From: Kitasatospora xanthocidica
GTDB lineage: Bacteria > Actinomycetota > Actinomycetes > Streptomycetales > Streptomycetaceae
NCBI RefSeq assembly: GCF_014656195.1
Contig: NZ_BNBY01000018.1
Location: forward strand, 9,375 to 73,374
Direction: 5' to 3'
Length of the DNA stretch: 64,000 nucleotides
The position numbers and the translations under genes were made by a program. Positions within the stretch are counted from its first letter, which is position 1; the number at the start of each line of letters is the position of its first letter. Below the pieces are notes generated by a model. It was not told the DNA's origin. It searched no databases and saw nothing but the letters and a program-made list of their open reading frames with translations. Positions 50,363-58,286 of this stretch are shown here, in pieces.

Positions 50363-51484
50363 GTGAGCGCCGCTTCCGGGCCGCTGTCGCCCGGCATCCC
50401 GAGCAGCTTCCACGACCACGCGCTGCGCCTGCACCGGCTGACGCCGGACGGCCCGCTCCCCCGGGACGGTGCGCCGTACCCGGACGGCGGGCGGCCCCGC
50501 CCCAAGGCGCCGGACGACCTGCGGACGGCGGGCGTTCAGGTCGCCCGCCTCCTGGACGGGCACTTCGCCCGGCCCTCCGCGCCGCTCCGGGAGCTGGCCG
50601 ACGCGCTCGGCGAGCTCTACGTCCCGATCCACCCCCGCGAGTCCGTCACCGCGGCCGCCCACCGGGCCGACCCGGAACGCGTCCGGCGCACCGGACGGTG
50701 GCTGGTGCGCCACGGGACCGACGAGGGCAGCGTCGTGACGGGGCTCGCCCTGCTCGCCGAGGTCGGCACCACGGCCGACATCCCGCTGATCCGGACCATC
50801 GGACTGCTGTCCAACACCTTCGGCCCGCTCGCGGCGCGCGCGCTCGAACGGCTCGACGGGGGCACGGCCCACCTGCTCTGGCTGGCCGACCGGACGGCGG
50901 GCTGGGGGCGGGTCTACGTCGTCGAGGCGCTCTGCCGGCTCGACGACCCGGCCGCCTGCCCCTGGCTGCTGCGCAAGGCGATCGACGGCGACTTCCTCAA
51001 CGGCTACTTCGCGGGCCGGGTCGCCGTCGCCGGCCGACTGCACGAGGCCGTCCCGGAGTTCGGGCGGGACCGCGAACTCCTCCACCACACCGGACACTTG
51101 CTCTACATGCTGACGCACAGCTCGGGCATGGGGATGACCCTGGGCCACTACCCCCACTCCGCCGCCGTCCTGGCGGCCCACGCCCGGCACGCCGGCGATG
51201 CGCCACCGACCGTCGAGACCTTCCAGTTCGTGGCCACCCTGGCCCTGCACCTGGCCACCGCGTCCGCCGAGGACTGCGGCTGCACCGAGGAGCAGCGCAC
51301 CGCCGTGCTCGCCGCGTACCTCGCCGTCCTCGACCGCGAGGACTGGTGCGAGACGGCCCGCGCCGCCCTGGCCGCGGGCGACCGGTGGCTGCTCTGGTTC
51401 GCCGACCACAGCCGGCCCCGGCTGCGCCTGCGGGCGTTCGAGGACCGGGCACCGGCCACCGAGAGCCCCGGGGAGGTGAACTGA
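50363..51484 (+). CDS. HEAT-repeat-like protein of unknown function
   Basis: A 373-residue protein. GTG 50363 is the likely start, but no good ribosome binding site is seen. From residue 85 on it is made of helical pairs resembling HEAT repeats (TGLALLAEVGTTADIPLIRTIGLLSN, ALERLDGGTAHLLWLADRT, VYVVEALCRLDDPAACPWLLRKAI), suggesting a protein-binding scaffold. There is no signal peptide. The stop overlaps the start of a 35-codon frame by one base. The family is common in actinomycetes; I know no function. Confidence 0.6.
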   Translation: MSAASGPLSPGIPSSFHDHALRLHRLTPDGPLPRDGAPYPDGGRPRPKAPDDLRTAGVQVARLLDGHFARPSAPLRELADALGELYVPIHPRESVTAAAHRADPERVRRTGRWLVRHGTDEGSVVTGLALLAEVGTTADIPLIRTIGLLSNTFGPLAARALERLDGGTAHLLWLADRTAGWGRVYVVEALCRLDDPAACPWLLRKAIDGDFLNGYFAGRVAVAGRLHEAVPEFGRDRELLHHTGHLLYMLTHSSGMGMTLGHYPHSAAVLAAHARHAGDAPPTVETFQFVATLALHLATASAEDCGCTEEQRTAVLAAYLAVLDREDWCETARAALAAGDRWLLWFADHSRPRLRLRAFEDRAPATESPGEVN

Positions 51485-51591
51485 TGCCCGTTCACATCGC
51501 GCACCTCGGCACCGGCCCGTACCTGGAGAAGGGCCGGGAGCACCGCCTCGGGTGGCCGGGTCAGCCGGCGGTGACGCGGAAGACCGGGTAG
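51484..51591 (+). CDS. Short frame coupled to HEAT-like gene, possible remnant
   Basis: ATG 51484 overlaps the preceding TGA (TGATG) and opens a 35-codon frame, MPVHIAHLGTGPYLEKGREH and onward, that runs 31 bases into the end of the convergent reductase gene. It may be the N-terminal remnant of a longer gene cut off by rearrangement, or chance. Confidence 0.25.
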   Translation: MPVHIAHLGTGPYLEKGREHRLGWPGQPAVTRKTG

Positions 51592-52058
51592 CCCGGGGCG
51601 ACCCGGAGCAGCTCCTCGGCCGGGGCGTCCGGGCCGATCCCGTCGAAGAAGTAGCCGACCTCCCACTTCCATCGGCGCAGGTAGGCGCGCAGCACCTCGG
51701 GCTTGTCGGCGTCCGGGAGTTCGGTGGCGTGGAAGACCTCGGCGCGGCGGCCGACCCGCAGTTCGCCGGTGCCGGCCGCCCGGAGGTTGCGCACCCACTG
51801 GGTGTGGCCGCGCGGGGCGACCAGGTAGCGCTCGCCGCCGTGGGTGAGCAGGTTGACGGGATTGGTGCGCCATTCGCCGCTCTTGCGGCCCCGGACGGCG
51901 AGCACCCGGGAGCCCCAGAGGCTCACGCCGGCCCGGGTGAGGGCGGCGACCGCGCGGTTGGTCAGCCGGTTGGCGGCGGCGCCGAGGCGGGTGGTGGGCG
52001 CGACCAGGCGGGTGGTGGGGTCGGTCGGCCGGGGGTTCGGGTTCTCGGTGCTGGACAT
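51561..52058 (-). CDS. Deazaflavin (F420)-dependent nitroreductase-family protein
   Basis: A 165-residue protein from ATG 52058 with GAGGCAGG upstream. It has the Ddn/split beta-barrel pattern: LAVRGRKSGEWRTNPVNLLTHGGERYLVAPRGHTQWVRNLRAAGTGELRVG (about residues 53-103), where the R-K-S-G and W-V-R-N-L segments bind F420. Ddn enzymes reduce quinones or activate nitro drugs using F420H2. It is divergent from a TetR gene with matched operators, so it is probably induced by the TetR ligand. Confidence 0.82.
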   Translation of the reverse strand: MSSTENPNPRPTDPTTRLVAPTTRLGAAANRLTNRAVAALTRAGVSLWGSRVLAVRGRKSGEWRTNPVNLLTHGGERYLVAPRGHTQWVRNLRAAGTGELRVGRRAEVFHATELPDADKPEVLRAYLRRWKWEVGYFFDGIGPDAPAEELLRVAPGYPVFRVTAG

Positions 52059-52093
52059 CGGCCTGCCTCGATTCTGTGACTACCGCTTCTTTT

Positions 52094-52164
52094 CGAGAGC
52101 ACTGCTCTCGTTTCGACATCCTCAGCATGGCACCGGCGGGCACTCGAAGCAAGAGCAGTGCTCT
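52094..52164. promoter_or_regulatory. Two TetR operator palindromes
   Basis: CGAGAGCA-C-TGCTCTCG (52094-52110, perfect, 17 bases) and AGAGCA-G-TGCTCT (52152-52164, perfect, 13 bases) share the half-site AGAGCA, are 56 bases apart centre to centre, and flank the promoters of the divergent reductase and TetR genes. Confidence 0.8.
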
Positions 52165-52204
52165 CACTTGTGTGCACCGATCCGACATGTGGCAGGCTGG
52201 CCCC

Positions 52205-52888
52205 ATGCCAGCGATCCGGACCGCCCGCGCACGGGCCCGCGAGGAACTCACCCGCGAGATCAAGCAGGAGGCGCGCCGCCAGCTCGCGTCCGTCGGCGCC
52301 CAACAGCTGTCGCTCCGGGCCGTCGCCCGCGAGCTGGGCATGGCCTCCTCCGCCCTCTACCGCTACTTCCCCAGCCGGGACGAGCTGCTGACCGCGCTGA
52401 TCATCGACGCGTACAACGAGCTCGGCGACGCCGCCGACCACGCCCTGGCCGGCACGGAGCAGGCCGCCCCGCGCGACCGCTGGTGCGCCCTGTGGACCGC
52501 CACCCGGGACTGGGCCCGCGCCAACCCCCACGAGTTCGCCCTGGTCTTCGGCACCCCGGTGCCCGGCTACGCGGCGCCCCGGACCACGGTCGAACCCGCC
52601 GCCCGGCTGCCCCTCGCCCTGATCGGCGTGGTCCGCGACGCCCCGCTGCGGCCCACCCCGCCCGGCCCCCCGCCACAGGGCGCCCTGCCCGGACAGCTGA
52701 CCGCGCTCGCCGCCGCCTTCGCCCCCGGCCTGCCGCCGCACGTCGTCGCCCGCGGGGTGTCGGCCTGGGTCCAGCTCATCGGTCTGATCGGCTTCGAGCT
52801 CCACGGCCACCTGGTCGGCTCGATCGACCCGGCGGACGACTTCTTCACCTGGACGGCGGCGCAGACGGCCGACACGCTCGGGCTCTGA
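52205..52888 (+). CDS. TetR-family transcriptional regulator
   Basis: A 227-residue regulator from ATG 52205. The HTH is at residues 18-60 (EARRQLASVGAQQLSLRAVARELGMASSALYRYFPSRDELLTALI). The C-terminal domain (WVQLIGLIGFELHGHLVGS) is of the TetR_C type, with a ligand pocket. A Pro-rich loop (LRPTPPGPPPQGALPG) interrupts it near residue 150. It should bind the two AGAGCA palindromes and repress itself and the divergent F420-type reductase. Confidence 0.85.
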   Translation: MPAIRTARARAREELTREIKQEARRQLASVGAQQLSLRAVARELGMASSALYRYFPSRDELLTALIIDAYNELGDAADHALAGTEQAAPRDRWCALWTATRDWARANPHEFALVFGTPVPGYAAPRTTVEPAARLPLALIGVVRDAPLRPTPPGPPPQGALPGQLTALAAAFAPGLPPHVVARGVSAWVQLIGLIGFELHGHLVGSIDPADDFFTWTAAQTADTLGL

Positions 52889-52926
52889 GGGGGGCGGGGC
52901 CTGGGGCGCTCGGGCAGGCGGCGGGG

Positions 52927-54144
52927 TCAGCTCGGCCGGAGCCGCGCCGCCCGCCCCTCCAGGTACCGCTGCTCGGCGAGGCTCGCCGTCCCCCTGGCGG
53001 CGCGCCGGTAGTGCTCGTACGCCCCCGCCCGGTCGCCGTCGCGCTCCAGCAGGTGTGCCCGGACCGACAGCAGGCGGTGGTGTCCGGCCATCCGGGCGTC
53101 GGTGTCCAGGGTGGCGAGCAGGTCCAGGCCCGCCCGCGGGCCCTCGGCCTCGGCGAGGGCGACGGCGCGGTTGAGGGTGACCACCGGGTTCGGCGCGATC
53201 CGCTCCAGGACCAGGTAGAGGCCGTACACCTGCCGCCAGTCGGTGTCCGCGGCGGTGGGCGCGTCGGCGTGCGTGGCGGCGATGGCGGCCTGCACCAGGT
53301 ACGGGCCGAGCTCCGGTCCGGCCAGCGCCGCCTTGACCAGCGCGGTGCCCTCGTCGATCAGCTCGCGGTCCCACGCCGTACGGTCCTGCTCGTCCAGCGG
53401 CACCAGGTCGCCGGCGGCCGTCGTCCGGGCGGCGCGGCGGGCGTGGGTCAGCAGTATCAGGGCGAGCAGCCCGGCCACCTCGCCGTCCCCGGGCAGCTGC
53501 GCGTACACCGACCGGGTCAGCCGGATCGCCTCCCGGGCGAGGTCGGGCCGGTCCAGCTCGCTGCCCGAGGACGCGGTGTAGCCCTCGTTGAAGATCAGGT
53601 AGAGCACGTGCAGGACGACCCGCAGCCGTTCCTCGCGCTCGGCGCCCGCGGGCGCGGCGAACGCGCTCCCGGCGGCCCGGATCCGCTGCTTGGCCCGGCT
53701 GATCCGGGCCGCCATCGTGGCCTCCGGCACCAGGAACGCCCGGGCGATCTCGGCCGTGGTCAGCCCGCCGACCGCCCGCAGGGTCAGCGCGGTCTGGGAG
53801 GCGGCGGTCAGCGCCGGGTGGCAGCACAGGAACAGCAGCAGCAGCGTGTCGTCGGTGTCCGGCACCTCCTCCGGCACCACCTCGGCGGCCGCCGTCGCCG
53901 ACTCCCGCTCGCGGCGCGCCCGGTCGCTGCGCACCTGGTCGACCAGCCGCCGGGAGGCGACCGTCACCAGCCACCCGCGCGGGTTGTCCGGCACCCCCTC
54001 CGACGGCCACTGCACCGCGGCGGCGAGGACGGCCTCCTGCACCGCGTCCTCGCAGCCCTCGAACCGGCCGTACTTGCGGACCAACGTGCCGAGGACCTGC
54101 GGCGTGAGCCCACGCAGCAGGTCCTCGATGCCGGGTGCTGTCAT
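52927..54144 (-). CDS. ECF sigma factor with C-terminal TPR-like domain (ECF42 type)
   Basis: A 405-residue sigma factor from ATG 54144. Region 2 is at about 12-80 (GTLVRKYGRFEGCEDAVQEAVLAA, then PRGWLVTVASRRLVDQVRS) and region 4 at about 115-170 (TALTLRAVGGLTTAEIARAFLVPEATMAARISRAKQRIR). A 230-residue C-terminal extension (LIFNEGYTASSGSELDRPDLAREAIRL) is TPR-like, the hallmark of ECF42, which has no anti-sigma factor and is controlled through this extension. It overlaps the DGPF-protein gene by four bases, the usual partner. Confidence 0.88.
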   Translation of the reverse strand: MTAPGIEDLLRGLTPQVLGTLVRKYGRFEGCEDAVQEAVLAAAVQWPSEGVPDNPRGWLVTVASRRLVDQVRSDRARRERESATAAAEVVPEEVPDTDDTLLLLFLCCHPALTAASQTALTLRAVGGLTTAEIARAFLVPEATMAARISRAKQRIRAAGSAFAAPAGAEREERLRVVLHVLYLIFNEGYTASSGSELDRPDLAREAIRLTRSVYAQLPGDGEVAGLLALILLTHARRAARTTAAGDLVPLDEQDRTAWDRELIDEGTALVKAALAGPELGPYLVQAAIAATHADAPTAADTDWRQVYGLYLVLERIAPNPVVTLNRAVALAEAEGPRAGLDLLATLDTDARMAGHHRLLSVRAHLLERDGDRAGAYEHYRRAARGTASLAEQRYLEGRAARLRPS

Positions 54145-54512
54145 GCCTCCAAGTTTCCGTCGGAGAACATCACCTGCCGCACCTCGACGCCCAGACCCTC
54201 GATCCGGGTGTCCGGGATCCGGGCCGCCAGCTCGATCGCGCGCTCCTTGTCCTCGCAGTCGACCAGGTAGAAGCCGCCCAGGAACTCCTTGGCCTCCAGG
54301 AACGGCCCGTCGGTCACCACCGGCTGCCCGTTGCGGACCTTCACCACGGCGGCCTGCGACGGGTCGACCAGCGCCTGGGTCAGGATCAGCTCGCCGGACT
54401 CCTTCAGCTCCTCGATGAACGTGCCGTGCCCGGCGCCGATCGCCGCCTTCTCCTCGTCGGTCAGCGCGTCCAGCACGGCCGGGTTGATGTGCAGACTGAT
54501 CAGGAACTTCAT
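54141..54512 (-). CDS. DGPF/YCII-domain protein
   Basis: A 123-residue protein from ATG 54512 with AAAGGA seven bases upstream. It is a YCII-like ferredoxin fold with the diagnostic VVTDGPFLEAKEFLGGFYLVDCED (about residues 65-88). It is transcribed with the sigma-factor gene (ATGA overlap) and presumably modulates it. Its ribosome binding site lies directly against the left end of an IS605-type element, so its native promoter is probably no longer adjacent. Confidence 0.88.
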   Translation of the reverse strand: MKFLISLHINPAVLDALTDEEKAAIGAGHGTFIEELKESGELILTQALVDPSQAAVVKVRNGQPVVTDGPFLEAKEFLGGFYLVDCEDKERAIELAARIPDTRIEGLGVEVRQVMFSDGNLEA

Positions 54513-54672
54513 CAGAGTCCTTTCGTGGATACCCCCGGCTTCAGCCGGGGCAGGAAACGAGACTCCCGCGTAGCGGGGCAGGGATAGGCAGACCGCCGTC
54601 AAGGCGGTGTGCCATCTCGGTAGGTGATTACCAATCACATGGTCACAAGCAGTGGTTGCTAGTGTGTGATCC

Positions 54673-55623
54673 GTGGCGACCACCCATGTGAAGCGGGCGT
54701 TCAAGTACCGCTTCTACCCGACCGATATGCAGGCGGCTGAGCTGTCTCGCACGTTCGGGTGCGTGCGGAAGGTCTACAACATGGCGCTCCAGGCCCGCAC
54801 CGAGGCATGGACGCTACGCCAGGAGCGGGTCAACTACAACCAGACGTCGGCGATGCTGACGGCGTGGAAGAAGACCGGGGAACTGGCCTACCTGTCCGAG
54901 GTGTCCAGCGTCCCGTTGCAGCAGACGCTCCGGCATCTGCAAGGGGCGTTCGCCAACTTCTGGACCAGGCGGGCGAAGTACCCGACGTTCAAGTCGCGGA
55001 AGAAGTCCCGCAAGTCCGCCGAGTACACGAGCTCGGCGTTCCGCTTCCGGAACGGATCGCTGACCCTGGCGAAGATGGCCGAGCCGCTGGAGATCGTGTG
55101 GTCGAGGCCGCTGCCCGAGGGGACGGTCCCATCGACGGTGACGGTGTCGCAGGACGCGGCCGGACGCTGGTTCGTCTCCGTGCTGTGCGACGACCGGCCG
55201 GCCATGCCCGAGCCGGTGAACACGGCGGTCGGGATCGACATGGTCAGGAATCACACGCTCGCCCGCGCCATCAGCGACGCGAGCTGGACCGAGATGCGGT
55301 CCATGCTGGAGTACAAAGCAGCCTGGTACGGCCGGGACCTGGTGGTCGTGGACCGCTGGTTCCCATCGTCCAAGCTGTGTTCGGCCTGCGGCATCCTGCG
55401 GGGCATGATGCCACTCAACGTCCGCGAGTGGACGTGCGGCTGCGGAGCGGTCCACGACCGGGACGTGAACGCGGCGATCAACATCCTGGCCGCCGGACTG
55501 GCGGTTGCAGCCTGTGGAGACGGTGTAAGACCTCAACGGAGCACTCCGGGCGGGCAGTCGTCGATGAAGCAGGAAGTCGTCCCACCGCAGCGCTCACGCG
55601 CAGCGGCTCAGCCGCGAGGCTGA
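54673..55623 (+). pseudogene. tnpB: TnpB with internal deletion of RuvC-I/II region
   Basis: A 316-residue frame from GTG 54673; intact TnpB is 370-420 residues. The N-terminal half (FKYRFYPTDMQAAELSRTFGCVRKVYNMAL, then FANFWTRRAKYPTFKSRKKS) is normal. At residue 189 the RuvC-I strand AVGID is joined directly to MVRNHTLARAISDASW, which normally follows the RuvC-II Glu motif. About 80 residues are lost in frame, including the catalytic Glu. The zinc finger (C236-C239 and C255-C257) and the third acidic motif (HDRDVNAA, Asp264) remain. It should not cut DNA but could still bind the guide RNA formed from its 3' end. It may be a decayed transposon gene or a nuclease-dead (TldR-like) binder. Confidence 0.8.
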
Positions 55624-55662
55624 GGGGAACCCCCCTCGTTTGCGAGGGGGAGGAAGTCAACT
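55624..55662 (+). ncRNA. Probable 3' end of TnpB guide (omega) RNA
   Basis: In IS605-type elements the guide RNA comes from the 3' end of tnpB and ends at the right end of the element, with a GC hairpin; here that hairpin is 55631-55650 with loop TTTG. Only the 3' part can be placed; the 5' end would lie inside tnpB. Bases after about 55662 would act as the guide. Whether it is still made is unknown. Confidence 0.35.
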
Positions 55663-55790
55663 CGTGACTCCCTCGGGTGCGCGGGCCTCGGCGGGGCCGC
55701 TTCGACCGGTGGTCGGAGCGGGCGCCGCCGTCTTGACGTCCTCCGCCGGACATCCCGCACGAATTCTTCCCGTCAAGAACCGGCCGCCGC
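55663..55790. other. Short spacer right of the IS element
   Basis: About 130 bases between the IS605-type right end and the stop of the membrane-anchored HTH gene. There is no gene, ribosome binding site or clear hairpin. It includes what would be the guide target sequence of the element and may hold the original upstream region of the DGPF-sigma operon, now displaced. Confidence 0.3.
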
Positions 55791-57095
55791 TCAGCCGCCC
55801 GTCCGCTTGATCCACTCGCCGCCGCCCGGCGGGTAGTCGTAGCCGGGGCGGCCGACGTCGGCGCTGGTGCGGAAGGGGGTGCCGCTGTTGTCGACGCGGA
55901 CGGTGCCCCGGCGGCCGCCGCTGGACCACTCCAGCGTCAGGTCCCAGCGGACGTCGTGCGCCTTGGTGTGCGCGGTGACGTAGAAGACCTCGGGATCGGA
56001 CTTGCTGACCTTGTACGGGAAGTCGCGCTGGCCGCCCTTCACGGTGACCGCCGGGCTGCCCCGGTCCAGGTCGACGTCGAAGGACTTGGTCTCGACCCCG
56101 CCTCCGCAGCCGACACCCATCGCGTAGTCGTTCCAGGCGAGCGGCGCGCCCTTGGCCGCGATCCGCACGTGCAGCGCCTCCAGGACGACGGTCTCCGCCC
56201 CGGTGCCCTGGACGGTCAGGGCGACCAGCTGCTCACCGGAGGAGACCGCGCCGAAGGCGGCGGCCCAACGGGGTGCGTCGCTCTCGCCGGCGGGCGGACC
56301 GACCTGGGCGGGACCGCTGTTGACGAGGAAGTGCTGGCTGCACTGGTCCTCGTAGACGTACGGGCGGGTGCGGACCGTGAGCGGCGGGGGCGCGGTCTCG
56401 GACGGGGTGGGGGTGGGACCGGCGGTTGGTGTGGCGGTCGGGCTCTGCGGCGGCGCGGGGTCGGGCGGGGTGGGGGCGGAGGGGGACGGGTCCGGCGCGA
56501 CCGCCGCACCCGTCGCCGTCGTGGCCGTACCCGTCGTGGCGGTGCCCGTCGACGTGGCACCGGCCGCCTGCCGGTCGCCCGCGTCGTCCCCGCCCCAGAT
56601 CGCGGGGCGCACCACGACCACCACGGCGGCCAGCAGCACGACGGCCACGGCGGAGGCGATCAGCGCGGTACGGCGGCGCCGCGGCGGTACGGGCGGCGGC
56701 GCCACCTCGACGACCGGCTCCACGGCCGACTGTAGGTCCACCGTCGACGGCGGCTCCACGGCCGCCGGCAGATCGACCGCTGACGGCTCCACCACCGGCG
56801 GCGGCTCCGCGACCGGCGCCCGGTCCGCCCGGCGGCCCCGGCCCGCGTCCGCCAGGATCCAGTTCCGGTGCAGCTCCACCAGCTCGTCCGGGGTCGCCCG
56901 GCACACCCGCGCGAAGCGCTCCACCGGCGTGTACTCGTTGGGCAGCGCCGTGCCGCTGCAGTAGCGGTGCAGCGTCGACGTGCTCATGTGCAGCCGCTTG
57001 GCCAGCGTTCCGTAGCTCAGGCCCGAGCGGGTCTTGAGTTCGCTCATCAACCGCGCGAACTCCTCCGCCCCGGCGTCCCCTGTTCCGTCCGACAC
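55791..57095 (-). CDS. Membrane-anchored HTH (XRE-type) protein with extracytoplasmic domain
   Basis: A 434-residue protein from GTG 57095 after GGAG. Residues 12-70 form a helix-turn-helix (SELKTRSGLSYGTLAKRLHMSTSTLHRYCSGTALPN). A Pro/Val/Glu-rich linker follows, then one membrane helix near 145-165 (ALIASAVAVVLLAAVVVVV), a Thr/Pro/Ala-rich outer stalk to about 240, and an outer beta-rich domain with two to three cysteines (YEDQCSQHF; GVGCGGG). It could bind DNA inside in response to signals outside, though in Streptomyces such proteins are mostly uncharacterised. It is divergent from a lipoprotein that may be its partner or target. Confidence 0.78.
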   Translation of the reverse strand: MSDGTGDAGAEEFARLMSELKTRSGLSYGTLAKRLHMSTSTLHRYCSGTALPNEYTPVERFARVCRATPDELVELHRNWILADAGRGRRADRAPVAEPPPVVEPSAVDLPAAVEPPSTVDLQSAVEPVVEVAPPPVPPRRRRTALIASAVAVVLLAAVVVVVRPAIWGGDDAGDRQAAGATSTGTATTGTATTATGAAVAPDPSPSAPTPPDPAPPQSPTATPTAGPTPTPSETAPPPLTVRTRPYVYEDQCSQHFLVNSGPAQVGPPAGESDAPRWAAAFGAVSSGEQLVALTVQGTGAETVVLEALHVRIAAKGAPLAWNDYAMGVGCGGGVETKSFDVDLDRGSPAVTVKGGQRDFPYKVSKSDPEVFYVTAHTKAHDVRWDLTLEWSSGGRRGTVRVDNSGTPFRTSADVGRPGYDYPPGGGEWIKRTGG

Positions 57096-57288
57096 CCGAC
57101 TTCTCCGTTCCCCCCGCGTCCCGTCCCAGCGTTCCAGGCTCGACTCGTTTCCCCTGGTCAGAGCCGGTCACGCCGTTCCACCTTACCCATCGTGCCGACG
57201 GTGCCGGCGGCCGGGACGGAACGCCCCGCAAGCTCCGGTCATCCGATCACCGCACCACCTGCACGAATGCCGAAAGGGGCACGCCCAC

Positions 57289-58065
57289 ATGTCCGTCCGT
57301 ACCTCCCGCACCCGTCTGATCACCGCCGCCGCGGGCATCGCGCTCGCCGCCCTCTCGATGACCGCGTGCGACAACAGCGGGGACATCGCGACCGCGACCG
57401 GCCCCTCGCTCAAGGCCACTCCCTCGGTCGCGTCCACCCCTTTCGTCCCGGCGCCCACCGACCCCACGACGACCCCAACCACCGGCACCGGCACGGGCAC
57501 CGGTACCTCCTCCGGCACCTCCTCCGGTCCCACCGCTGAGACCCCCACCCCCGCGCCCCGGCCCACCGGCCCCAAGCCCGCCACCGCCACCCCCGCACCG
57601 AAGTCCCCCACGGCTCCCCCGGCCCCGGCCGCCCAGCCGGTCACCTGCACCGGCTCCACCACCAAGACCACCGCCGCCCCACTGAACCGACCGGTCAACC
57701 ACCTGCTGCTCACCGTCACCAACACCGGCCCCGGAACCTGCTACCTCCACGGCTACCCCGCCGTCCGCTTCGGCGAGGCCCAGTCCGTACCCCCGGTCAT
57801 CGCCGACTCCAAGCCCCAGGCCGTCGTCACCCTCCAGCCCGGCCAGTCCGGCTACGCCTCCGTCAACCTCTCCTCCGCCGACGGCACCGGCAACACCGAC
57901 GGCCACACCACCACCACGCTCGCCGTCCACTTCCACGGCCCCTCCGGCAACGAGAGCGTCGGCACCCCGGCGAACCCGTCGCTGCCCGCCACCGGCGTCT
58001 ACGTCGACGACTCCCTCAAGGTCACCTACTGGCAGCAGTCCATGGACGACGCCCTGTCCTGGTGA
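57289..58065 (+). CDS. DUF4232 lipoprotein
   Basis: A 258-residue precursor from ATG 57289 with AAAGGGG upstream. Signal peptide and lipobox LSMTAC (Cys27). A low-complexity Thr/Pro/Gly/Ala linker (about residues 40-115) precedes a DUF4232 beta domain: VTCTGSTTKTTAAPLNRPVNHLLLTVTNTGPGTCYLHGYPAVRF, with two Cys that probably form a disulphide. It is anchored on the outer face of the membrane. Its function is unknown; it shares a 193-base divergent promoter region with the HTH membrane protein. Confidence 0.82.
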   Translation: MSVRTSRTRLITAAAGIALAALSMTACDNSGDIATATGPSLKATPSVASTPFVPAPTDPTTTPTTGTGTGTGTSSGTSSGPTAETPTPAPRPTGPKPATATPAPKSPTAPPAPAAQPVTCTGSTTKTTAAPLNRPVNHLLLTVTNTGPGTCYLHGYPAVRFGEAQSVPPVIADSKPQAVVTLQPGQSGYASVNLSSADGTGNTDGHTTTTLAVHFHGPSGNESVGTPANPSLPATGVYVDDSLKVTYWQQSMDDALSW

Positions 58066-58286
58066 CACCGCCACCACCCCGGCGGAACCCACCACCCCCG
58101 GTTCGAGGGGCAACCGTCGGCCGCGCCCTGGTGAACGGCCGAGGAATTCTTGATCATGCCCCAACTCCCCACCCGGTCACGGCAAATAATCACACCACAA
58201 CCCTTGGTAGCGTGGCGTCACCACGACCTCGTGCACCACACGACGCGTACCGAGGACCGCACCACCGTCGAGACGAGAGAGGGCAC

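Larger units (their letters stand above)
54526..55662 (+). mobile_element. IS605-type (tnpB-only) element
   Basis: The left end has a hairpin, CCCCGGCT (54533-54540) with AGCCGGGG (54543-54550); the right end has CCCCCTCG (55631-55638) with CGAGGGGG (55643-55650), followed by AGGAAGTCAA. Between them is a single tnpB; there is no Y1 tnpA. These subterminal hairpins without inverted terminal repeats are typical of IS200/IS605 relatives. It is inserted between the DGPF gene's ribosome binding site and whatever lay upstream. Exact ends are approximate to a few bases. Confidence 0.75.
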
